Shown piece after piece: positions 40,122-50,319 of a stretch of 64,000 nucleotides of DNA (position 1 is its first letter; each line of letters starts with the position of its first letter). The stretch comes from Rhabditoides inermis. Lineage: Eukaryota; Nematoda; Chromadorea; Rhabditida; Rhabditidae. Below the pieces are notes generated by a model, which was not told the DNA's origin, searched no databases, and saw nothing but the letters and a program-made list of their open reading frames with translations. The stretch lies in contig CAWZYM010000272.1 of assembly GCA_963966185.1 (NCBI GenBank), forward strand, positions 332,501 through 396,500, in the 5' to 3' direction. Made by a program: the position numbers and the translations under genes.

Positions 40122-40754
40122 ATGCGCTTCTCTCTCGGATTCGCTCTCGCATCCGCCGCTGCCACTGCTACGTATGTGCCAGCTCCAAGCTATGGACCAG
40201 CACCCGCTCCGGCCCCCGCCTACAAACCTGCTCCGGCGCCCTCGCCCACCTACCCTGCACCGGCCCCCGCTCCGGCCCCCTCCTACAAACCCTCACCGGC
40301 GCCCGCGCCTACCTACCCCGCTCCGGCCCCCGCGCCGGCCCCCGCCTATAACCCTTCACCGGCGCCCGCGCCTACCTACCCCGCTCCGGCCCCCGCGCCG
40401 GCCCCCGCCTATAACCCTTCACCGGCGCCCGCGCCCACCTACCCCGCCCCGGCCCCCGCACCGGCCCCCGCCTATAACCCTTCACCGGCGCCCGCCCCTG
40501 CCACGGCACCGTCGTACTATCCGTCTCCGGCCCCCGCTCCGGCCCCCGCTCCGGCCCCGGCCCCGGCTCCAGCCCCCGCTCCGGCCCCTGCTCCGGCGCC
40601 CGGCAATTCGAATGGAGGCAACGGCGGTGGCTGCGGAAACAATGGAAAAAAGGGCGACAAGGGTATCGGAAACAACTGCGGCAATGGAGCGAATGGGAAC
40701 GGGCAAGGAAACGGCAACGGCAACGGAAAGGGCAACAGCGGCAAGGGAAAGTGA
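40122..40754 (+). CDS. Secreted Pro/Ala-rich low-complexity protein, copy 2
   Basis: The 210-residue duplicate of the gene at 34497 has the same signal-peptide-like start, the same Gly/Asn/Lys tail and intact regulatory sequence (TATAAAA upstream, AATAAA at about 40855). The repeat block has been reshuffled: several (K/N)PSPAPAPTYPAP units were lost and a run of PAPAPAP near the tail lengthened. Since both copies keep open frames despite repeat-length change, both may be functional. Function is unknown. Confidence 0.72.
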   Translation: MRFSLGFALASAAATATYVPAPSYGPAPAPAPAYKPAPAPSPTYPAPAPAPAPSYKPSPAPAPTYPAPAPAPAPAYNPSPAPAPTYPAPAPAPAPAYNPSPAPAPTYPAPAPAPAPAYNPSPAPAPATAPSYYPSPAPAPAPAPAPAPAPAPAPAPAPAPGNSNGGNGGGCGNNGKKGDKGIGNNCGNGANGNGQGNGNGNGKGNSGKGK

Positions 40755-41238
40755 ATCCGTGAACGACAACGAGAACCGTAGATCTGCATCTGTACTGCAT
40801 GTTCATTCGATTAACGATGAAACATCCGTTTTATTCATGATTCATAAACATTGAAATAAAAATGAGTTGTTTGTTTGGATGCAATCATCATCACCGAGAA
40901 CTTTTTCTGGCCTGACTCACCACCCGTCTTGATTGACAGCACCCATCTTTCGTCGCAGTGAACGTTCTTGATGGGTATGTATTTGCCCACATGTTTTGTA
41001 TGATTGCGGACAGAGTCTGCCTAGCAGGTTGGCGGCAGTCCGCGTTCCCGTGGTCTTCAATCGTCTGACCTTCAGCTTCTAGCTGTGAATCGGCGTCTTC
41101 AATCGTAATTATACTGATCCGCTCTAATGATGTTTGCTTTGCATTACAAAAATGAATTGGTGAGTACATGATACAATATACTTTACACTTGACATCACTT
41201 GTATTTTTAAACCAACTGGAGCAAGTAATGCGTCCAGT
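40755..41238. other. Spacer in unit 2 left of the MITE
   Basis: Duplicate of 35190-35669; no gene is supported. Confidence 0.4.
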
Positions 41239-41734
41239 CTAGAGTTTCGTTCGATTTCCGAAACGGTCATTTTCGAAAAATGACGATTTCGAAATTTCCG
41301 TTTCGGAAATAACCGAACACTTTTCGGAATTTCCGAACCGAACGACCGCGTGTTCGGCGCGCGCCGAAACGGCAATGACCGAACTCGGGCCGCGCCATTT
41401 CGGAAATTCCGAAAAACACATTTGCATAATATTGATGAAATGTAACTGACCGATGGCTCACTCATTCCCCACTATCAACTCGAGAACACGGTCGAGTCAT
41501 GCGAAAATCCCTCATTCCAGAGATTATTCTAATATTTTTCGGCAATTCCGAAAAACGCTGCCGAAAGGAACGGCCGCGCCGAACGATTCCGAAAAGGTTT
41601 CCGAAACGTCGGTTCGGTCATTGCCGAACAGATCGGTTTTCGGAATCGGCCGTTTCGAAAATTCCGAAATCGGTGATCATTCGCCGAAATGACGTGTTTT
41701 CGGTCGTCATTTCGGCAGCCGAACGAAACTCTAG
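41239..41734. mobile_element. 496-bp MITE with CTAGAGTTTCGTTCG ends
   Basis: Perfect 15-bp terminal inverted repeats (CTAGAGTTTCGTTCG / CGAACGAAACTCTAG) are flanked by the 6-bp target duplication TCCAGT (41233-41238, 41735-41740). The undisturbed single TCCAGT is present in unit 1. The interior is saturated with TTTCGGAAATTCCGAAA-type palindromes and is non-coding. Confidence 0.95.
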
Positions 41735-41846
41735 TCCAGTCAGAACATGGATGTGAAACCCCCGAACAGTTCACATCGCGATAGAAACTGTCACAACACC
41801 TTTACTCAAAAAAACACAAAAACAAGACTGTTAGATAATGTATAGG

Positions 41847-43067
41847 TCATTCGCGGACCCTCCAGGCTCTTTCCATCTGCATGGCTTCCATTCTGTCGCG
41901 TCCGTCGGCCGGGCCCCAGAAGTCACTGGGAACGAAGAGCAGAGAGCGCGGGTAGTTGCGACGCTTCACGAACAGCCACTGAGCAAGCAACAGAGCCGGC
42001 ATCCAACTGAAAAGAGATAGGTGATCAGAGCTTATTAGAAAACAACATTGAGGAGAGGTGAACGGAGAAATAGGAGAACGGAGAAAGAGGAGAACGGAGA
42101 GAGAGAGAGAGAGAGAGAAAGGGAGAAAGAGTGGGTGACTCACACGACGACCAGCCCGACCATTGTCCATCCGGACACGTAGAGGGCAGTGGAGAAGACG
42201 AGCGCGCCCATCGACATGTGGTACTCGCCCATGTACGAGAAGACGATGGCGAGCTGGAGAGAGAGAGGGGGTATGAGAAAAAGAGAGAGAGAGAGAGAGA
42301 GAAGGTGTGAGAGAGAGAGAAAGGGAGAGAGACCCACGATGAGCATGAGGGGGCAGGTGACGAGCCAGTTGCCGTACCAAAACACGTTCAGCGGCCCCAC
42401 GCCGCCGATCATCGAACGAATATTGCTGAAGTTTTTTCTTCTTCAACCGACAAAAAAACAATTATACGTAGCAGTGCTCAAAAATATAGGCGACGAGGAA
42501 CCAAAGTGCTCCATAATACGTAACTGAACGCATTGCAATGTTGTGATGATCGATTAACGAGTGTGTAGAGTGGAAGAGTGGAAGAGTGACACACTCACAT
42601 CATGAACCGGCGGAATCCGTAGACGTGCATCACCACCAGCACCTCCACGAGCATCACCGGCAGCGCCGCGAACGGGATGAAGCGGTCGTAGAGGTAGGCG
42701 ATGTAGATGCCGCCTACACTGCAGGTCGACTGGTGTATAGCACTTATTCTCACCATTGGTAGTCATTCCGTACGTGACCACGTAGGCAGCGAGGAAGAAG
42801 GCGACGTGGAATATGCGCGTGTTCCACTTGCTGGCAGACAGCAGGGGATAGCGGGCGAGCAGCGACGATTGCACGATTTGCACACCGATCATCTGAACAC
42901 ATGAAACATGAAAACATCAGTTTTTGTTCAATGAGAAACGTTTGAAAACGCACAATCGACTGGAGTCCAAAGAAGATGTTGGCTGCAAAGAAGGCGGCGC
43001 CGAGCCACTCCTTGTACGGACGCTCGTAGTAGCACGTCATCGTGTCCGGGATCACCGACTGCAAGGT

Positions 43068-43118
<51 letters not shown>

Positions 43119-46100
43119 CCCCTCTCCCCCCCCCTCTCCCTCTCCTACCATGAAGAAGTTGATGCCGCCGCTGATAGTGTATTTGACGGCGGTCATCGGG
43201 TCTTCGGCAGGGTAGAGACGTACTGCAAATCGAGTTTCCCACCCCAGTAGTGGCCAGTACCTGCCGCATGTCCGGCGTATCCGTAGAAGGTGACGGTGAT
43301 GATGAGGGAGACGACGAGTTCGCAGCCCGCACACACCCACACGTCCCACAATACATTGTGGCGAAAGCGGTTGCGCGACGAGATCGCCATCGCGCCGCCA
43401 GTGCCCAGGCTAAACCACAGCTACTTCGCTTTTTTTTTCTTCAAACGACGGTGTGAGAGTTTTTGTTTTGTTTTGTAAGAATTATGGTAGGAGAATGTGA
43501 TCTGATATGTTCCCTTAACAATATGGTAGAAAAATACTTTGACATGCTTCATTCTCTTACATAGAATTACGGTAAGTCGGTAAGATAATAACTAGATCTG
43601 CTTCGTTCCCTTAGAATTACGGTAGGAGAACAATTTTATCTGCTTCGTTCCCTTAGAATTACGGTAGGATAATAATTTGACCTGCTTCGTTCCCTTAGGA
43701 TTACGGTAGGAGAATAGTTTGACCTGCTTCGTTCCCTTAGGATTACGATAAGAGAATAATTTGACCTGCTTCGTTCCCTTAGAACTACGGTAAGATAATA
43801 ATTTGACCTGCTTCGTTCTCTTAGGATTACGGTAGGATAATAATTTGATCTTATTCGTTCTCTAAGCATTACGATAGGAGAATACTTTTTATCTGTTTCG
43901 TTCCTTTAGAATTACGGTAGGAGAATGATTTGACCTGCTTTGTTCCTTTAGAATTACGGTAAGCGAATAATTCGACTAGTTTCGTTCCTTTAGAACTACG
44001 GTAATAGTGTTCGACACATTTCACTCACCACAGCGCAAAGATGACGAGGCACACGGCGTCCGCCCACAGACTCATGTCGCTCATCTCACTCCAGTCGATG
44101 GTGAACAGAAACTCGATGCCGTACTTGATGTCGGCAATGAAGAACACTGGCAAAGTCGATAGTCGATCAACAGTGTCAGAGAGGTGGGATGAGAAAAGAA
44201 GGGGACAGGGATCATACGACACTCACTGCGCACAAAGAATCCGGCGTAGATGACGAAGGGGATGATGAGAGAAGGAATGGACACAGCAAACACGCCCTTC
44301 ATACCGCGCCACAGACACAGACACGCGAGCAGCCTGAAAGCATAAGTACACTCCACACTCCACTGTTGCGAACAAAAAAAAGATTCAAAATCTATTTGAA
44401 ACATTCCAATCTGGTCTCGCTATAACATGCTGGCATGCTAAAGTGGACAAAAATCCCAAATGATTGACTGAATCTTACACAAGTTATGATTCGCAGGCAC
44501 ATTGCTACGGTAGCAAGGTTTTAGCAAAACACCTGACGTAGAGTGGATTCGAACCCGCGACATGAACCAACCGAACAGATTGCTAGGCGAATCTCTTACC
44601 GGTTGCGCCACAAAGGCGATGAGTGCAATTTGCTAGTATTAAGACATCTAGTTGATTTGCGATCAATCAAAGACGGACTGGGCGAAGGAAAACCATTCAA
44701 TTTCAGCGGAAACATATGTTTTCGAAAACAATCAAATCGTCTATCATGCTTGTGTCTCATTATTGTCTACTTTTCTTCACAAAACCACAAGCGCGCAGTA
44801 GATTATCGCTCAATGAAAGGATCATTCCACGTCCTCAATGGCGCAGTCGGTTAGATGTTAACCTAGCAATCTCCGTAATGCGCTCTGTCGCAGGTTCGAG
44901 TCCTGCTACCGCTCGTGTTTTACTTTCTTTCAAATTTGACTGTGCTCTTAGTTACCGTACCACCCGTTCGTGGTCTGTTCCCCCATGGGGGAGATGGTGG
45001 GTCTTTTCAATTTTTTGCCAATTTTAATAAAGTGGATGTATGGGCAGATGATGTGAATCTCGCTTTCTCACCAGATCACGGCATGGGAGAGCGCCACATT
45101 CGTCGATCCGACGTCAAAGTGCTCTGGGGCGAAAGGCAGCTAAAACAAGGCACGAGGTATAGTCGTCGTCGGATATGTTGTTGCCAGCCGTGGTCAGTTG
45201 GCAAAACTCATCAGTCACTAGCACTAGCCGCTTTGCTCCGCATGCCAGCTTCTGTGATCAATATTATCGTTTGGATGCGCTTGCTTTTCGATCTCCACTC
45301 TCCACACGACTATAGGGTAGATCAAATGCGACTAGAGAATCGATCAATTTTTTACAGTGGTGAACTATCTCCTTGACGTTTTTTTAAGCATACTCGAACT
45401 CTCCTGCCTGCCCTACCTTGTAGACGCTCTCCTCCAGCCAAGCATGCGTGGGCAGCTTCCTCACGTTGGCGCGAAAGTTGTTCATCAGCTCACGCGAGTG
45501 AAACGAGCAACTGAGATAGGTCTTATTATTCAGTAACATTGATCGATAACCAATAATTCACTCACTAGACGTCAAGGTCCGTCATGCCGGACGCCGGCGA
45601 GCACTTAAAAGCGCCTCTGAACTGTTGCATTACGCCCCGCCTTCTCAAGCTCCGCCTCGCCTACCCACCGCGGATCGTAACAGAAAGTGGTGAACTGAGC
45701 GGAACGCCAGATGATGCAGTTTTCCCACATCACCGCCCGGCCCTCCTTGCTCATGTCTAGGTATACGGTGAATTACAGTGACCGACACTTCTACAGTACC
45801 GTGAATCATGGCGAGCATAGTGGACGCAGAGTAGACGACTCGCGTGCTCATCACAGCGAGGCGGGCCACTAGGATGAGCGTCATCGACACCGCCAGACCT
45901 ACAAGTTTCAAGTACAGTAAGCCCTTGAGCAAGGTACAGTAACCCAAACAAGTACCGACGAATCCGGGCGCCATGCGCTTGAATATGCCTGTGGGTGTGT
46001 TGGAGGTGTACTGGCCGAGAACCAGTTCCATGAAGAGCAGCGGCACACCCAACAACATGTAGCACAACAGGTACGCCAGCAGGAACGCGCCTGCGTGTAC

Positions 46101-46572
46101 TGTACATTACCGTATACCTAACCGCAACCGCACCTCCGCCGTGCTTGGCGCACAGCACTGCCAGCCGGGTCGGTGCGCCTTTTCCCGTAATGTAGCACAC
46201 CTGCAGCACACAGTTTCGCTAGGCGTATGGTACACTACCGTATACCTTGACGAGCAGCATGAGGAAAGTGTGCCAGCGACAGTCTTTCTTGGGCGGAAGC
46301 GGCGTGGCGGTGTGCGCGGATGCGGGCGCGTGATCGCCAGAAAGAGCGGGCGAGAGGGAGGAGGCAGACGGCTTCTCCTTCGATCCATCCTTGGAGGGCG
46401 CGACCCGGCGGATCACCGACTCGGGTTTCCTACACGAGCCAAGTTAGGACAGGAGCGAGGAGCGTACCCGATGACGAGGTTATCGTAGGCGTGTTGTTCA
46501 AGATTTGGATTTTCCTGTAACCGGCAACGTGGAAAGACGATCAAGGACGAAACTCACTAAGGAATTTGACAT
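41847..46572 (-). CDS. SLC6 / sodium:neurotransmitter symporter-family transporter
   Basis: About 17 exons. It starts MSNSL (46558-46572), then ENPNLEQHAYDNL. The first membrane exons contain HGGGAFLLAYLLCYMLLG and PLLFMELVLGQYTSNTPTG, matching the SLC6 GGGAF-PY...ELALGQY block. Later come CLWRGMKGVFAVSIPSLIIP, ADAVCLVIFALCLGTGGAMA (the W-DA-QIFFSLG region), SSRNRFRHN, and a last exon ending RRNYPRS to RAWRVRE (stop 41847). The usual GLGNVWRFP motif before GGGAF is replaced by GKGAPTRLAV, so a sodium-coordinating Asn is missing. The substrate cannot be named; C. elegans has several such divergent snf genes. Introns hold a 42-bp minisatellite, tRNA-like repeats and CT/GA tracts. The gene's 3' end was also copied into unit 1 at 35782. 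Confidence 0.85.
43480..44010. repeat. 42-bp minisatellite in SLC6 intron
   Basis: About 12 diverged copies of a 42-bp unit of the form CTTAGAATTACGGTAGGATA followed by ATAATTTGACCTGCTTCGTT-CC. A 77-codon minus frame here is a by-product, because flanking exons (FAL|CLGTGG) join cleanly across it. Confidence 0.9.
44546..44606 (-). repeat. tRNA-like relic, minus
   Basis: GTGGCGCAACCGGTAAGAG (A box) and CGGGTTCGAATCC (B box) lie at tRNA spacing, but the acceptor and T stems do not close. It shares CCTAGCAATCT with the plus-strand relic at 44833, facing it. Confidence 0.6.
44833..44915 (+). repeat. tRNA-like relic, plus
   Basis: AATGGCGCAGTCGGTTAGATG (A box) and a good T arm GCAGG-TTCGAGT-CCTGC are present, but no 7-bp acceptor stem forms. 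It is likely a SINE head or tRNA pseudogene in the SLC6 intron. Confidence 0.6.
45150..45376 (+). repeat. Dispersed repeat R1, copy 2
   Basis: Diverged copy of 120-385 on the same strand, sharing the GCCAGCCG..GTCAGTTGGC and GATCAATATTATCGTTTGGA-type blocks. It lies in an SLC6 intron. Confidence 0.6.
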
Positions 46573-47721
46573 GACCGTCGTTTGTAAGAGAAGTGGTAAA
46601 AATGACCATTGGCCGGCGGTGTTTAGAAACTCGAATGGCAATTACCACAGATTGATGCAAATCACGAAGAAAAAGAAGGAAAAAATGAACAGTGTCTAAG
46701 CACGGAAGAAGAACGTTTCACACACAATGTGAGCACTGGTCGGTAATCGGGAAAATTCATTTGCGAATGTTCTTCTTTCTCTTCATCCCGCGCCGCGCCC
46801 GTCAACTTTCACTTGTTTGCCGACCACGTGAATACCTCGATTCAAGACTGTCACGCAACTTTGCCACACACGACGCGCTCGTTTCGTAGCAGCTGTGAAA
46901 AAAGAGAGAAATGTGGCAAGTCTGCACCAGCAAGTGTGACGTCGTCCACGGGAAAAAAACCACGTGCCGTCTACGAGCTGTGTGATGTGGTTCGCCAGTG
47001 CCGTCCAGCGAAGAGATATGAGCAGAGGCCAGTGTCATCGTCTTTTTTGGGACTATCAACACAATCGATGCTTGTTTTCAACTCGATTCGTTTTTTTTCA
47101 TTTTCAAGACACTTTTGGAATAAAAATCATGGAGGTTACTTCATTGTAACAAATAACTAGTAACATGCGTCTTCTCAATTTCCTCTCTCCCTTCTCGCAC
47201 ACGCTTCGGCTCTCACGGAGAAAAGAGTGAGCAAGTTGTGTTCATTTCATTCAACTGTTTTCACAAACGTATAACATTAAACATGAATCATATTATCAAA
47301 TATATATCACTAGAATGTTCAATTCTAGCCGTTCACTGTCCGTGAAAACCGGTTAATTTCCCCCTCTCTCTCTTTCAAACAGCTCTTCATAAATGTTTTC
47401 GAAACAAACTGTTTGTTCGTGTTTCTTTCTCCTCTCAAAAGAGCGAGTTGTGTTCTCCCTCTCTTCCATCCACGATATAACATATAACTAACATCACTTG
47501 AACAAGCGTAGCTTGCGGACAATTGAAGTTGCGGTCAGTCTCATCGAAACACGAGTGCCTCCGAAACACTTCGGAATTGCCTTGCGAATTGCCCTCAAAA
47601 CACTCCCGAATTGCCTTCGGAACACTCCCGAATACCCCCGAACACTTCGGAATGCCTTGCGATCCCTTCGAAACACTTCTGAATTGATTCCGAAGAGACT
47701 GACCGCACCCCGCATATCACT
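46573..47721. other. SLC6 upstream region
   Basis: Presumed SLC6 promoter. 47540-47700 contains an imperfect array of CCGAAACACTTCGGAATTGC-like units of about 20-25 bp. No gene is supported. Confidence 0.4.
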
Positions 47722-49083
47722 CCCATTTCGAAACCAGGTGGCGACCCCAATTGTGTTACATCCTACCGCCCAATTGCAATTTGCGCCACCCCATCCAAGT
47801 TACTCGAGCGTCTAGTTAGAAAACATCTGGTTTCTTTCCTTGAGACTCGCACCCTTTTACCCGAGGCCCAATATGGTTTCCGTTCGCGGCGTTCAGTAAC
47901 TACTCAAATGTTAGATTGCTTCAACCACTGGACGAGTGCCACCGCCGCTAACAAACACACCGACATTGTTTATTTCGATTTTAAGAAAGCATTTGACAAG
48001 GTCTCCATAAGCAAGCTATTGCATAAGTGTGAATCTTTCGGGATACGGAACACGATGCTAGATTGGCTGAAGGATTTTTTGACTGGTCGCTGCTATAGAG
48101 TGAGAGTGGGTGATGTGTTATCTGATGTGATGCCCTCCCCGTCCGGCGTACCGCAAGGCACTGTGCTTGGCCCCATATTGTTCATTATATATCTTACTGG
48201 TCTTGAGTCGCGTATGCCCGCAAATGTCACTTTCCGCGCGTTTGCCGACGATGTGAAAATATTTGTGATTTTCGATTCCACAACGCGCGATCATCACTGC
48301 GACTCATTGCAAAAAGCGATCGATATCATACACGCATGGGCGAGGGAGTGGCAATTGGAATTGGCTGGCGGCAAGTGCGCGGTGGTACATCTGGGCAAGG
48401 GGAATCCGGGGAGAGAGTATAAGTTAGATGGGCGGTCTCTCTCTCTCGCAAAGAGAGCATGCGCGATCTGGGTTTGACTGTAGATGAATCGAGTAACCCG
48501 TGTATCAATGCGGAAATACGAGCCGAAAAGGCTATGAATCGCGCGCGTTTCCTCTTGAGAACTGTACGATACAACAACCAAAAGGTGTTGCTTTCTCTTT
48601 TCAAATCATATGTTCTTCCGCTAGCCGAGTTCGCATCCAGTGTATGGAATCCACATATGCTCAAAGATATTCGTGCTCTTGAGAAAATACAACGGTATTT
48701 CACAAGAATAGTGTTTTGGCGCGTGTACCCCTCACCTGATTATCCACAATCAATGCCTCCATACTCACTGCGACTCAAGGCGCTCAATCTGACCACGCTG
48801 TGTGAGAGACGCGCACGCTCCGATCTCATTCTTGCGCACAAGATGTTCAGGGGCAAAGCACTAAATTCTCGCAACTGTTTCGTCTCAAACCCGCGCGTGG
48901 CAGGCATGGGTCTTTTTCGCTGCAAGTCAAAGCGACCCGTTCAACGCTTCTCCACAATTACTACACGTTGCGAGTCGCGCGACACATTAGTTTGCTCACG
49001 AAAGCCTATCCTCGCATCTTTTCTCTCAAGCATTCCCTCTTCTGTCGTCGCATTTCGAAGATAGATCTCTATAAGACACTAAA
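47722..49083 (+). pseudogene. CR1/jockey-like LINE reverse transcriptase, 5'-truncated
   Basis: The open stretch starts in the RT finger region (PISKPGGDPN, SYRPIAI) and continues through AQYGFRSRRSVTTQ, YFDFKKAFDKV (motif A), SGVPQGTVLGPILF (motif B) and FADDVKIF (motif C). A frameshift near 48455 moves the frame to RDLGLTVDESSNPC and the C-terminal domain (LLSLFKSYVLPLAEFASSVW). A second shift near 48950 is needed to reach the likely tail. No endonuclease is present. The FADD signature and the truncation suggest a dead CR1/jockey-group copy, distinct from the YADD LINE in the duplication. Confidence 0.88.
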
Positions 49084-50319
49084 ACTTTCCATCTGATTTG
49101 TATGGTCGTGTGTCGATCTTGCTGCCAGCCGGGTGAGTTTCCACGACATGAGCCGATGAGATCTACGCACCCACACTATCTGAAACCACGCGACCGCCGA
49201 CCGATGACTGAACCCCCTCGAGCGCTATCCAAATCGCCTACACCTCCAATCCATGCCACCAGACAAGCTGCCACTTATCACACACCACACCTATACCTGT
49301 TATAAGTACCAGTCAACATCCTTTTTATATTTTCATCGAGATATTCCTTGATTATTCTGTTCTGTGTTATCATTATCAGCCTTCGTAGATTGGTTACTTA
49401 GGCAAGAGAGAAGTCTCCACTGTCGAAACGTGCCCCGTCCTTCACACGCATGTCTCTTATTGCGTACGCGGTTCCCTCCCCGCACTCCTCCTCAGCCACC
49501 TCCAGGCACCGGGGGGCGGGTGTCATGCTAGACTTCGGATTCCTATCAAATGCCAAGTTCCCAACTTTTACGAGACATTTTCCATAACATTTCATATTAT
49601 CTTTCAACTCCATACTATACCTACACGTCAGTTTTGTGTGGCGCAGTTATCTTGACTGTAATAAATTATTATTATACCTCGAACAACCATGACCTCTCCA
49701 ATGCAGACAACTGCCCAGAGGAGCATTGACACAACGCAAAAAAACTCATTGTGTCGATGAAATGAGCATAATAAACGTATTGTGTTGTATCTCTTCTTCC
49801 TCTCTTTTTCTCAAACATTGTGTTGTATCTCTTCTCCCTCTCTTTCTCTCGAACATGTAATTCTCTTCTTCCTTGGTGATCTTCTCCCTGTATCTCTCTC
49901 TCTCTTTCTCTCTCTATCTATCTGTGTGTGTGTTTGTTTGTCTGCTCTCTACAGGGCTTAATATTCGCTGCACGGACATTCAATACAATCACTGCTCTGG
50001 ATCGATCGATACACTGATCTCGCCCAGTCATCTATCGTGTCAAGGGGCGAAGACCGGTAAGAGAGAAAAAAATGATAGGCTGATACGCGGCCACAACAAC
50101 AAAAACTGTCAATGCACGCATTGCGAAATGCGATCATATATGCAGAATCGCCGTTGTGAAATATTGAACAAAACGGGGCGTATACTTTGCTTCTCTAAGG
50201 TTCATCTGACTATAATATAGTTTCGTGTCGCTTTGCTAATTCTATTATAGTTTTGTTTGTGTGTGCACTCCACTCCAGTTCCTATTGTACAGTTCCAAGT
50301 ATCTTTTTGTTTGTAGAAA
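49084..50319. other. Intergenic region
   Basis: Contains CT/TG-rich simple sequence (49870-49940) and two near-copies of ATTGTGTTGTATCTCTTCT at about 49777 and 49817. No gene is supported. Confidence 0.35.

Larger units (their letters stand above)
36177..42229. repeat. Tandem duplication, unit 2 (6.05 kb)
   Basis: Direct copy of 30282-36176. It differs by a 496 bp MITE insertion (41239-41734), a ~335 bp deletion at 39745, ~60 bp retained in the LINE at about 38090-38155, and 60 bp fewer Pro/Ala repeats. Confidence 0.95.

Noticed and set aside
43636..43869. 77-codon RERSRSNYYPTVIL repeat protein
   Set aside because: Minisatellite in an intron; flanking SLC6 exons join across it. Kept only as a finding about possible retention.
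44833..44915. Functional tRNA gene
   Set aside because: The acceptor stem does not pair and the anticodon arm is irregular; better explained as a SINE head or pseudogene.
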